Assembly: GCA_031254905.1 (NCBI GenBank)
Contig: JAIRTN010000068.1
Location: forward strand, 1 to 21,952
Direction: 5' to 3'
DNA from: Coriobacteriales bacterium
Lineage (GTDB): Bacteria; Actinomycetota; Coriobacteriia; Coriobacteriales; UBA8131
Length of the DNA: 21,952 nt
Under the pieces are notes generated by a model. That model was not told the DNA's origin and made no database searches. It was given only the letters and a program-made list of their open reading frames with translations. The translations under genes and the position numbers were made by a program. Positions 15,239 to 21,952 of the stretch are shown here, piece by piece (position 1 is the first letter of the stretch; each line of letters starts with the position of its first letter).

Positions 15239-15468
15239 TAGAGTGCGGGCACTACCTTACTAATCCCGGGGATGCGCTCTTTCAAGACACGCTCAACGCT
15301 GTTTGCAAGCGTCAGTTGGCTCATCGGGCAGCCCTTGCAGGCGCCTTGCAACTCAACCTCTACAACGCCATCCTCAGAAACGTTCACCAACTGCACATCG
15401 CCGCCATCGGCCTGAAGGGCCGGACGAATGAGTTCCAGTACTTCCTCAACATTCTTCCTGTCAATCAT
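15238..15468 (-). CDS. NifU C-terminal-like (Nfu) iron-sulfur carrier
   Basis: This 76-residue protein consists of a lone NifU C-terminal domain, a carrier for assembling or delivering Fe-S clusters. [20 protein letters not shown] and [20 protein letters not shown] (CxxC at C44 and C47) are diagnostic. The ATG at 15468 has AAGGTG six bases upstream. It is the first gene of the leftward run and overlaps dcd by one base (TAATG). A TATAAT box lies 42 bases upstream. Its head position before a nine-cysteine protein and a zinc-ribbon protein may be meaningful. Confidence 0.96.
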   Translation of the reverse strand: MIDRKNVEEVLELIRPALQADGGDVQLVNVSEDGVVEVELQGACKGCPMSQLTLANSVERVLKERIPGISKVVPAL

Positions 15469-15509
15469 GTAACACCTTAACCTCTCAAATCAGGAAAGCC
15501 GTTTGAACC

Positions 15510-15515
15510 ATTATA
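15510..15515 (-). promoter_or_regulatory. Promoter -10 box of the nfu-dcd operon
   Basis: A perfect TATAAT on the minus strand lies about 42 bases before the nfu start. The -35 position is GC-rich and has no consensus hexamer, so an activator or a weak promoter is possible. Confidence 0.55.
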
Positions 15516-15589
15516 CCGCACCCCGCGGCCGCAACCCCCGTCATTTCAAGCCCCCTTTATCCCTACCGCCACAGCCACGGCAAGACTGG

Positions 15590-15595
15590 TACAAT
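15590..15595 (+). promoter_or_regulatory. Extended -10 box of the patatin gene
   Basis: TGGTACAAT on the plus strand fits an extended -10 (TGnTACAAT), 80 bases before the GTG start. No -35 consensus is present, as is usual for extended -10 promoters. It faces away from the nfu promoter across about 75 bases. Confidence 0.5.
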
Positions 15596-15675
15596 AGGGC
15601 TACGCTACCTATGCGGGCGCCTGCCACGAGCGCCGCCACAGATACAACGAACATACGGCTCAGGGGGAATACCAA

Positions 15676-16704
15676 GTGCAAGAGGTTTATGCAATCCAAC
15701 AAAGAAAACTTCCGGGACGCCTGTTTCGCGCGTCCGGGCACAAGCAATTTGCGATGCCACGGCTCGGTACGGCGCGGCGCAAGGCATTTACGGTGCCGCC
15801 GGTTTACCGCAATCCGCACGAGGCGGGTTATCATCCGGCATGGGAGGGGGCACATATCGTCGAGTGCAACCTCGTTTTGGAGGGTGGCGCCATGCGCGGT
15901 CAGTTTACCGCCGGCGTTCTCGATTTTCTTATGGACAGCGCACTGCTGCCCCGCACGGCCATCGGCGTTTCGGCCGGCGCCCTCAACGGGCTTAATTACG
16001 TTGCTGGCCTGCGCGGACGCTCCTGCTATCTCAACACGAAATACTGCGCGGACTGGCGCTATTTCAGCATGCGCTCCTATGCGTTGACCGGTAACGCCTT
16101 TAACGTGGAGTTTGTCTTCGACCAAATACCGAACGAACTTGAGCCCTTCGATTACGAGGGTTTTACGCACTCGCCCCTCAGTCTTATTACGGTCGCAAGC
16201 GACCTCGTACTCGGCGAGGCCTGCTACACAAGGCTCGTCGACCCACGCACGCAGATGCCCTACCTGCACGCGTCGTCGGCGATGCCGCTTGTCTCAAAGA
16301 ATGTGGAGATAGACGGCAGGCTGCTTCTCGACGGCGGTATATGCGATTCGCTCCCCTTGGAGTACTCGAAGGCAACCGGGGCCACGAAGCACGTTGTCGT
16401 GCTGACCCAAGACGCCAGCTACGTAAAGGGCCCCAATGAGCTTATGCCTCTGGCGCGACGCAAATACGCCGACTATCCTCTGTTTGTTGGGCGCATGGAG
16501 AACCGCCACCTCGATTACAACCGCGACTATCAGCAGGCCGCGCGCATGCACGAGACAGGCGAGGCCTTCGTTATACGCCCGCCTCAACCCGTAACGATTG
16601 GCAGCATGGAACACGACCCGCGCAAACTCTACGACCTCTGGCAAGTCGGCTACGAAGAAGCAAAGAAAAACCTCGCCGCCCTCCAAAACTACCTCGACCT
16701 CTAG
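15676..16704 (+). CDS. Patatin-like phospholipase (YjjU type)
   Basis: This 342-residue protein is a predicted serine lipase of the patatin fold, which uses a Ser-Asp dyad. The oxyanion-hole motif is EGGAMRGQFTAG (about residues 69-80), the nucleophile elbow is GVSAG with S99, and the aspartate is D219 in DGG. The C-terminal RKYADYPLFVGRMENRHLDY and FVIRPPQPVTIGSMEHD are typical of the bacterial YjjU-like subgroup. The start is a GTG with AGGGGG about nine bases upstream. The first ~60 residues are an Arg-rich extension without a recognised domain; later in-frame starts are possible. No signal peptide is evident, so it is probably cytoplasmic. It is a single-gene unit ending at a strong terminator. 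Its substrate is unknown. Confidence 0.93.
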   Translation: MQEVYAIQQRKLPGRLFRASGHKQFAMPRLGTARRKAFTVPPVYRNPHEAGYHPAWEGAHIVECNLVLEGGAMRGQFTAGVLDFLMDSALLPRTAIGVSAGALNGLNYVAGLRGRSCYLNTKYCADWRYFSMRSYALTGNAFNVEFVFDQIPNELEPFDYEGFTHSPLSLITVASDLVLGEACYTRLVDPRTQMPYLHASSAMPLVSKNVEIDGRLLLDGGICDSLPLEYSKATGATKHVVVLTQDASYVKGPNELMPLARRKYADYPLFVGRMENRHLDYNRDYQQAARMHETGEAFVIRPPQPVTIGSMEHDPRKLYDLWQVGYEEAKKNLAALQNYLDL

Positions 16705-16712
16705 TTAAAATT

Positions 16713-16742
16713 GGCCCCGACCAGCGTTTGCTGATCGGGGCC
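16713..16742. terminator. Bidirectional rho-independent terminator
   Basis: GGCCCCGACCAGC and GCTGATCGGGGCC form a 13-bp stem with one mismatch around a GTTT loop. It lies between the convergent patatin and flavoprotein genes. On the minus strand it is followed by AATTTTAA, on the plus strand by TTCTCGTTT. Confidence 0.85.
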
Positions 16743-16813
16743 TTCTCGTTTCGGAAATACGAAACGTGCCTCTGATGTAAAGCCTACGGCTACCCTTGCG
16801 CCAATCTCTGCGT

Positions 16814-18499
16814 CTACCCTTTCTTGTCCCAATTCTCCAAGCTGGCGCAGTGGCGAGCGCTGATACGCCCCCAGACCATGTTCTCCGCGTTGTTGCCGCC
16901 GGTGATGCCGTATGAGTGGCTCTGAAAATTGCCAAAGCAGCCTGCCGCATACAGGCGCGGAATCACATTCTGAGCGGGGCCGAGCACTTGACCGTTCTCG
17001 TTTTTCATAGGGCCACCAAGTGTCGAGCACGAACCAGGATAGATAGCGTAGGCGTAATAGGGTCCGCTGTCCAGCGTCTGAAGCGTCTGCTCCCTCCGGT
17101 CAAAGCGCTCGTCACGTCCACCTTCGCAGAACCGTTGATACTCATCGAAAGTCGCCCGAAGTGTTTGGGCGTCCATCCAGCCATCGTAACTCTTCATCTT
17201 CGCAGCAAGCTCTTCAATAGTCGCACCCTGAAGAATCCATCCGCGCTCGAGCTCTGGCTTATTGTCCTTGCTCCAGCCATCCCAGTCGCGCAGAGAATCC
17301 GGCAGATCGCTGGCAAAGTTCCCACACTCAAAGAAGTCGCCTTGGCTTGTGGAGAGTTTTCCGGCGTCGAAACAACTCTGGTCAAATACGCACCATGAGG
17401 GGATACGATCAAAATCGTCGATCGCGTCTGAGAAATGCAGAAGCGAATGCCAGCCATTATGCGGGGAGCCCATGCTATTCTCGTTCGTATAGCGCTTGCC
17501 AAGACGGTTCACGATGAAGTAGGAGAATCCCGCGGGAAAGGCGAGAATTGAGAAATCGAATTCAGGATCACGCGTGTACATGGAATACATGGATATGACC
17601 ATGTCCATATGCCATAACTTGGCACCAACATCCTCAACCATCTTTATACCATCGCCTGTATTGAAGCGCCAGCCCTCAAATTTGAAAGGATAGCATTTGA
17701 GGTACGTGTTTTTGAGTTCCTCGTTGAACTCAAAGCCACCAATACACATGATGACTCCTTTGCGTGCTTTGACAGCCTTCTCGGTCGGATCAGAGCCGAT
17801 GAGTGTCCATGCACCAAGGATTTCCTGCGTCGTAGGATTCTGAATGAGGCGCTCATCATGGCAGTCAAACATGACTTTGGCGCCCAGTTCCTCACGCTTG
17901 GCATCAAGCTCATGAAACGAGAGCATACCGAAGCCGTCGATAGAAGAAAGTTTCTGGGAGCCCACAAACCGCGAATCAAGAGAGCTGTACTCAGGAATGG
18001 ATCCAGCAAGGGCGAACTCGACAATATCATACGTCATGTCATACTTGTCCGCGTATTCGGTGTTGCGCACACACTCCTCAACCCAAGCGTTGATCATGGG
18101 GTCGGGCGTCTTGCCGTGGGTAAATGCTCTGACGTATTCTTTGAATATTTCTTTCTTGTCCTCTTCGATGATGGTCCACTCTCCATTATTAATGGAGCTG
18201 TTTCCACCGCCCCGCTCAGGGGCTTTCTCGAGCACCAAGACCTCCTGAGCACATTCATCGGCACCGATCAGCGATGCCCACATACCGGCGCCACCGTAAC
18301 CGATAACCAAGATATCACACTCATAATCCCAGCTCTTGGGCAACCAGTCTCCTGAGACGGTTCCGCCAGATCCGTCGTTTGAACAGGCCGACAACGCTGC
18401 CGTACCAGCGACCGCCGCACCAGCGACCGCCGCACCTTTGATGAAAGAACGACGCGAAAGTCCGTTTTTCACCAGATTGTTTCCCTCTTTCTTGCTCAT
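16814..18499 (-). CDS. Tat-exported FAD-binding oxidoreductase lipoprotein
   Basis: This 561-residue flavoprotein belongs to the fumarate reductase/succinate dehydrogenase flavoprotein-like superfamily common in Eggerthellaceae. A twin-arginine signal (LSRRSFIKG, R16-R17) is followed by an Ala-rich helix and a lipobox LSAC (C39), so export by Tat and lipid anchoring are expected. The FAD dinucleotide fold follows (DILVIGYGGAGMWA, then VLEKAPERGGGNSS). IVNRLGKRYTNE and LYAAGCFGNFQ are family landmarks near the C-terminus. There is no CxxCH haem motif and no FMN-binding domain, so electrons must come from another protein. Residues corresponding to the fumarate reductase HHTMGG histidine are SCSTLGG here, so the substrate is probably not fumarate. 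The ATG at 18499 has AAGGAG six bases upstream. It is divergent from a LuxR-type regulator that probably controls it. Confidence 0.93.
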   Translation of the reverse strand: MSKKEGNNLVKNGLSRRSFIKGAAVAGAAVAGTAALSACSNDGSGGTVSGDWLPKSWDYECDILVIGYGGAGMWASLIGADECAQEVLVLEKAPERGGGNSSINNGEWTIIEEDKKEIFKEYVRAFTHGKTPDPMINAWVEECVRNTEYADKYDMTYDIVEFALAGSIPEYSSLDSRFVGSQKLSSIDGFGMLSFHELDAKREELGAKVMFDCHDERLIQNPTTQEILGAWTLIGSDPTEKAVKARKGVIMCIGGFEFNEELKNTYLKCYPFKFEGWRFNTGDGIKMVEDVGAKLWHMDMVISMYSMYTRDPEFDFSILAFPAGFSYFIVNRLGKRYTNENSMGSPHNGWHSLLHFSDAIDDFDRIPSWCVFDQSCFDAGKLSTSQGDFFECGNFASDLPDSLRDWDGWSKDNKPELERGWILQGATIEELAAKMKSYDGWMDAQTLRATFDEYQRFCEGGRDERFDRREQTLQTLDSGPYYAYAIYPGSCSTLGGPMKNENGQVLGPAQNVIPRLYAAGCFGNFQSHSYGITGGNNAENMVWGRISARHCASLENWDKKG

Positions 18500-18527
18500 G
18501 TTCTTCTCCTTCGCATTTCGTCGTATC

Positions 18528-18545
18528 CAACGGACCAGACCGTTG
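18528..18545. promoter_or_regulatory. Inverted repeat upstream of the flavoprotein gene
   Basis: CAACGG and CCGTTG are 6-bp arms around ACCAGA, 29 bases before the flavoprotein start. It could be an operator for the neighbouring LuxR-type regulator or a 5' UTR stem. The evidence is the symmetry alone. Confidence 0.35.
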
Positions 18546-18685
18546 CAACGAACACAAGTTTTCCTACACCACGTGAGCAAGCCTGCGACTTCGATGAGCC
18601 TGATGCTCAAGCGTGGGCAGATTGGGAAAAAGATACCGTGTTAACGGCACGAATACCTCTGATAAAAAATCCGGTTTTTGCCTCA

Positions 18686-18708
18686 GAGCATCGGATGCTC
18701 AATCCGAT
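18686..18708. promoter_or_regulatory. Overlapping inverted repeats in the divergent region
   Basis: Two palindromes share bases: GAGCATCGGATGCTC (18686-18700, 7-bp arms, 1-base centre) and ATCGGATGCTCAATCCGAT (18690-18708, 7-bp arms, 5-base centre). The segment GATGCTCAA also occurs at 18602-18610. The location between the two divergent starts suggests regulator binding sites. Confidence 0.45.
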
Positions 18709-18789
18709 AGACGAGAATTTACTAAATCCCACAAAGATAAGCGGGGCAAGAGCAAACACAGGACAGCAAAATTACAGTACACTTGTTTC

Positions 18790-20415
18790 ATGAAACGCCC
18801 AGAGGGATCGCGGAACAACTACATGCCCCCAGTGCCGGGATATACATACATGAAGACGATTCTCGGTTTTGGCCTGTGCCGAGCGTGGATAGTTTTGTGC
18901 ATAGGTACGACAACTTTTGCTTTCGCCCCCCGTCTTGGAAGCATCTATCTGCTCGCTGGCGCCGCTTCATCTCTTATGGTGGCCCTCATCGCAAAGCGTC
19001 TACAAAAAGCAAAACCCCTTTCGCACATCCACCTGTTCCGTATGACTTTGGCCCTGCTTCTGTTCACCGTTTTTGGGATGAGCATTGCCTGCTATCTTGA
19101 GTATTCCCTCCTATTGCTGGTCAGCATGCTAACAGGCGGCACAGGCGTCGGTTTTCTCCAATGCCTCTGGGGAAAACGCTTCGCCACACAGCCCCATCAT
19201 TTCTCCACTGTAGCCGCCCCGGCCGCGGCAATCTTCACGGCCCTGTTGGTCGCCTTCACCTCGCAGGAAACAACCCTCATTGCCTTAGTGATCTTCCCGC
19301 TCATCTCCTTTGCCCTACTACTTGCACAATCTGATTCTCCGTTTGCCGCTGGTCTACTCTGGCCTCACAGCGCCACCGCATCCGACGCCAAAACACACGC
19401 TCCGGAGCTTGATGTCAAAAGTGACAGCACGTCATCATCATCATCATCATCATCGTCGTCGTCGTCGTCATCGCCAACGACGCCACCACCACCACTGCCA
19501 CCACCAGCGGCGCCATACCTCTCTGACGACACAACGCAAAAGACCGTATCCTCAGCAGACATGCTCAAACTCATGTTCTCGATTGCCATCTTCTCCTTCC
19601 TCTGCCGCTCCTACGATATGATTCTCGAGCATGTTCCCGGCCCCTTCGAATTTATCGGGGGCGGTGCACTGTTCGCCCTCGTTGTCGTGGGGGTGGCATT
19701 TTTGGCCCTTGCCTTCATGACCAAAGGAAACTTCAACGCGGTTCTCACCTACCGCCTTTCGCTGCCCATCATGGTCGTCGGTCTTGCGGCACTCGCCCTG
19801 TTTCTCGACCGCTTCGCAGCACACTCATTCCTTATCATCAACATCGGCTATGAGTTCTTCGACATCCTCACGTGGATACTCTTCGCTGAAATCGCGCGCC
19901 GCTGGGGCCAAGCCTATCGCGTTTTCGGCCTCGGCGTAGCATTCACCTTCGTCGGTATGGCTCTCGGCTACCTACTCGGCCCACTCATCTATGACCGCCT
20001 CGCCCAAAGCGGAATGCAGATCATAAGTTTCTCACTGCTCGGCATTATTTCATTGGTCGTGGTCGCCTTCTTGGTAATGCCCGAGGGCACACTCATGCAC
20101 CTTGTTTCCTCCCGCACATCAAGTATGCCCAACGGAAAAAACAATACTAATGGGGAGAAGGACGGCACGGATTCCTTTGAACTTCTCGCCCAGCGCCACG
20201 CACGTATCGTGGCCGACAAATACGGGTTAACCGCGCGCGAATGTGAGGTGCTCGCCCTGCTCGCGCGCGGCCGTACGCTCTCCATCATCGCACGAAACCT
20301 GCAGATTGCCAACGGCACTGCACGCACACATATCGAAAACATCTACACCAAACTCGGCGTCCACAAACAACAAGAACTCATAGACCTCGTTGAGTCTTCT
20401 CAAGACAAAGACTGA
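18790..20415 (+). CDS. LuxR-type regulator with 12-helix membrane domain
   Basis: This 541-residue protein joins an MFS-like membrane part (about 12 hydrophobic helices in two halves) to a cytoplasmic C-terminal LuxR/GerE helix-turn-helix: YGLTARECEVLALLARGRTL, then IARNLQIANGTARTHIENIY and TKLGVHKQQEL. Regulators of this type are abundant in Eggerthellaceae and often adjoin a flavoprotein reductase gene, as here; they are thought to sense the substrate at the membrane. The two membrane halves are separated by a linker with 14 consecutive serines and a Pro run. The start is uncertain: ATG at 18790 is the best fit to the membrane topology but lacks a clear ribosome site; ATGs at 18823 and 18851 are alternatives. 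An upstream in-frame extension to 18613 looks non-coding. Its end overlaps the convergent cyclophilin-like gene by 16 bases. Confidence 0.92.
   Translation: MKRPEGSRNNYMPPVPGYTYMKTILGFGLCRAWIVLCIGTTTFAFAPRLGSIYLLAGAASSLMVALIAKRLQKAKPLSHIHLFRMTLALLLFTVFGMSIACYLEYSLLLLVSMLTGGTGVGFLQCLWGKRFATQPHHFSTVAAPAAAIFTALLVAFTSQETTLIALVIFPLISFALLLAQSDSPFAAGLLWPHSATASDAKTHAPELDVKSDSTSSSSSSSSSSSSSSPTTPPPPLPPPAAPYLSDDTTQKTVSSADMLKLMFSIAIFSFLCRSYDMILEHVPGPFEFIGGGALFALVVVGVAFLALAFMTKGNFNAVLTYRLSLPIMVVGLAALALFLDRFAAHSFLIINIGYEFFDILTWILFAEIARRWGQAYRVFGLGVAFTFVGMALGYLLGPLIYDRLAQSGMQIISFSLLGIISLVVVAFLVMPEGTLMHLVSSRTSSMPNGKNNTNGEKDGTDSFELLAQRHARIVADKYGLTARECEVLALLARGRTLSIIARNLQIANGTARTHIENIYTKLGVHKQQELIDLVESSQDKD
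19432..19473 (+). repeat. TCA/TCG trinucleotide run encoding 14 serines
   Basis: Fourteen consecutive serine codons (seven TCA, five TCG, then TCA, TCG) lie in the linker between the two membrane halves of the LuxR-type regulator, followed by a CCA-rich proline run. Slippage would change linker length without breaking the frame. Confidence 0.9.
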
Positions 20416-21008
20416 GGCTTGGGAGGCTTTTGCGCCAACGCAGAGGCCAAGGCTGCCTCGTCTGCTCTCTCCACTTCGATACTCTCAATGACATCCCCGA
20501 TCACCAAGCTGTGAACAACAGACAGCCCTTCTATTACCTGCCCAAATACCGTAAACTTATCATCGAATTCAGGTTGTTCGGCAAGCGAGAAATAGAACTG
20601 AGAACTGCCACTGTTCGGATCCGAACCATGGGCTAAAACCAGCGAGCCATCAAGATGATGATTGCGCGCATTGGTTTCCCATTCTTCGCTAATGGTATAG
20701 CGCGCGTTACCGGTTCCCGGGTGGACGCCGCGCAGAACACCGCGTGCGGCAGCAGCGACCTGTGCCGGCCCGAGAGGTCTGGTCTTAGGACAGCCACTCA
20801 CTATGACCGATCCGGGCTTATGAGCATGAAACTTCAGATTGTGGTAGAAGCCACGACCGGTAAGCTCTATGAAATTGCCCACGGTTATCGGGGTCTCCCT
20901 GCCAAAAAGCTCAACACAGATGACACCCCTATTGGTATGGATACGAGCGCTTTCCTCCCCTGTTGGATAATAGTGGGGCGTATAGAGCGGAAGTATGTTT
21001 CGTGCCAT
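20400..21008 (-). CDS. Cyclophilin-like peptidyl-prolyl isomerase with degraded active site
   Basis: This 202-residue protein has the cyclophilin fold: the start RIHTNRGVICVELFGRETPI and VGNFIELTGRGFYHNLKFH, then GSLVLAHGSDPNSGSSQFYF and FTVFGQVIEGL. Cyclophilins catalyse proline cis-trans isomerisation. The usual catalytic segment FHRxxPGFxxQGG is FHAHKPGSVIVSG here, so the catalytic arginine is A62, and the hydrophobic and Gln positions are S67 and V70. It is therefore probably inactive or altered; a chaperone-like role is possible. The ATG at 21008 has AAGGAG seven bases upstream. No signal peptide is seen. It lies 84 bases behind polA on the same strand and its end overlaps the convergent LuxR-type gene by 16 bases. 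Confidence 0.88.
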   Translation of the reverse strand: MARNILPLYTPHYYPTGEESARIHTNRGVICVELFGRETPITVGNFIELTGRGFYHNLKFHAHKPGSVIVSGCPKTRPLGPAQVAAAARGVLRGVHPGTGNARYTISEEWETNARNHHLDGSLVLAHGSDPNSGSSQFYFSLAEQPEFDDKFTVFGQVIEGLSVVHSLVIGDVIESIEVERADEAALASALAQKPPKPQSLS

Positions 21009-21092
21009 ATATTCTCTCCTTCACTTAATAAACTACCAAAGGAAGCAAAATGAATTCCCCAACATGCCTCGGCGCACCAAGGCTCGGCGCCC

Positions 21093-21952
21093 TCAGTGCG
21101 CCTGCGCCCAGTTGGGGCCGACGCTCACGGTGGCAACGAGCGGCACCTTGAGTTCCGCGACGCCCTCCATAACCTCTTTTACCATGACGGACAGGCGTTC
21201 GACCTCACTTTTCGCACAGTTGAAATCAAGTTCATCGTGAACCTGCAAAACCATCTGGGAAACAAAACCTTCCGCGTCTATGCGCCGCATTATCTCTATC
21301 ATCGCGAGTTTGATGATGTCGGCCGCGCTGCCCTGCATGGGGTGGTTCATGGCGGTGCGCTCACCAAAGGCGCGCGTATTGAGATTGCTGGAATATATCT
21401 CCTTGATATGACGTTTGCGCCCATAGAGCGTCTGCACCCAACCCTGCTCATGCGCCATGGCGACCGTTTCGTCAAGATAACTACGCACCTGTGGATAGGC
21501 CCTGAAGTAGCGGGCTATCATCTCCTGCGCCTCTTGGAAGCCAACGCCGAGCGACTGCGAGAGCCCGTAGGCCTGTTGGCCATAAACGATGCCGAAGTTG
21601 ACTGCCTTCGCGCGGGAGCGCAGTTGCGAGGTCACTTCCTCAAGCGAAACACCAAACACGCGCGCCGCCGTTGAGGCGTGGAAGTCCTCCCCCTCTATGA
21701 ATGCCTCGATAAGCCCCTCGTCCCCGGACAAATGCGCGAGTAGGCGTAGTTCAATCTGGGAGTAGTCCGCAGAGAGAAAGACCGCGTCCGCCTCGTCCGC
21801 CGCCGACGCAACCGCCGAGCCACCCCCCGCCACCGGCCCCAGCCCATCCGCCGTCCCCTCCAACACTTCCCCCATCTCAACAACCGAGGGGTCAGGGATA
21901 AAGGCGGTGCGTATCCGGCGACCTAACTCGGTACGAACCGGAATGTTTTGGA
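21093..21952 (-). CDS. polA: DNA polymerase I, C-terminal polymerase domain (runs off window)
   Basis: This is the polymerase domain of family A DNA polymerase, used for Okazaki fragment processing and repair; the upstream part lies beyond the right edge. The frame continues upstream of the ATG at 21875 to the window end with QNIPVRTELGRRIRTAFIP, a conserved PolA segment, so that ATG is not the start. Motif A is LSADYSQIELRLLAHLSGD, motif B is RSRAKAVNFGIVYGQQAYGL (Phe at the O-helix selectivity position) and motif C is LQVHDELDF. Between the RTAF segment and motif A lie about 34 residues more than in the E. coli enzyme, a Gly/Ala-rich insertion around GPVAGGGSAVASAADEADAV. The C-terminus is the usual short SVGPNWAQAH. 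Nuclease domains are not visible. Confidence 0.98.
   Translation of the reverse strand, partial: QNIPVRTELGRRIRTAFIPDPSVVEMGEVLEGTADGLGPVAGGGSAVASAADEADAVFLSADYSQIELRLLAHLSGDEGLIEAFIEGEDFHASTAARVFGVSLEEVTSQLRSRAKAVNFGIVYGQQAYGLSQSLGVGFQEAQEMIARYFRAYPQVRSYLDETVAMAHEQGWVQTLYGRKRHIKEIYSSNLNTRAFGERTAMNHPMQGSAADIIKLAMIEIMRRIDAEGFVSQMVLQVHDELDFNCAKSEVERLSVMVKEVMEGVAELKVPLVATVSVGPNWAQAH

Noticed and set aside
15541..16269. 242-residue open frame on the minus strand
   Set aside because: It is antisense to the patatin-like gene, which has intact catalytic motifs; no motif is seen in this frame.
18613..18789. Upstream in-frame extension of the LuxR-type regulator
   Set aside because: The residues are Lys/Arg-rich without similarity to the family, cover the inverted repeats of the divergent promoter region and lack a ribosome site.
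21069..21102. GGCGCAC/GTGCGCC inverted repeat at the polA end
   Set aside because: One arm lies in the polA coding sequence, the loop is 18 bases and no T tract follows, so a terminator call is not justified.

Overview
The window reads as a chromosomal segment from a GC-rich actinobacterium, most likely class Coriobacteriia, family Eggerthellaceae. This is inferred from gene content and not from a marker gene. The strongest hints are a twin-arginine, lipobox-bearing FAD flavoprotein divergently paired with a 12-helix LuxR-type membrane regulator, a dCTP deaminase of the actinobacterial bifunctional (dUMP-forming) type, a DnaE polymerase with an apparently intact PHP proofreading site, and a sortase-anchored SdrB-type surface protein. 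No rRNA, tRNA, CRISPR array, transposase or phage gene was recognised.

Layout, left to right. (1) 1-1070: a TetR regulator and the start of an ABC-exporter ATPase, both leftward, behind a promoter overlapped by two near-identical 18-bp operators. (2) 1152-5166: a YerC/TrpR-like regulator followed by dnaE, leftward. (3) 5226-6789: a rightward DUF4143-type ATPase gene held between two identical 35-bp copies of a terminator-like hairpin; it looks like an inserted cassette. (4) 6875-9658: a 927-residue cell-wall-anchored surface protein, leftward, with a gene-free 399-bp leader region. (5) 10058-15468: a long leftward run of Nfu-like iron-sulfur protein, dCTP deaminase, a nine-cysteine small protein, a zinc-ribbon protein, Lgt, IlvE and citramalate synthase. 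Most junctions overlap or abut (TAATG, ATGA, TAG-ATG), which suggests translational coupling. A second promoter probably lies before ilvE. (6) 15676-16704: a rightward patatin-like phospholipase, ending at a bidirectional terminator. (7) 16814-20415: the flavoprotein and the LuxR-type regulator, divergent from a 290-bp region with several inverted repeats. (8) 20400-21952: a cyclophilin-like protein with a degraded active site and the C-terminal part of DNA polymerase I, leftward.

Functional links. IlvE and CimA together serve branched-chain amino acid synthesis through the citramalate route to isoleucine. Lgt would lipidate the flavoprotein, which carries an LSAC lipobox, so both halves of that system lie in the window. 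DnaE and PolA are the replication polymerases, and dCTP deaminase supplies dUMP for thymidylate. The two Cys-rich proteins between dcd and lgt are unassigned. Their conserved placement behind an Nfu-like protein is the best candidate here for an undescribed metal- or Fe-S-linked function.

A recurrent theme is in-frame low-complexity sequence: hexamer repeats at the ABC gene start, 12-bp tandem duplications in both Cys proteins, an Asp-Pro stalk, a poly-Ser codon run in the LuxR regulator, an acidic Lgt tail and an Ala/Gly insertion in PolA.
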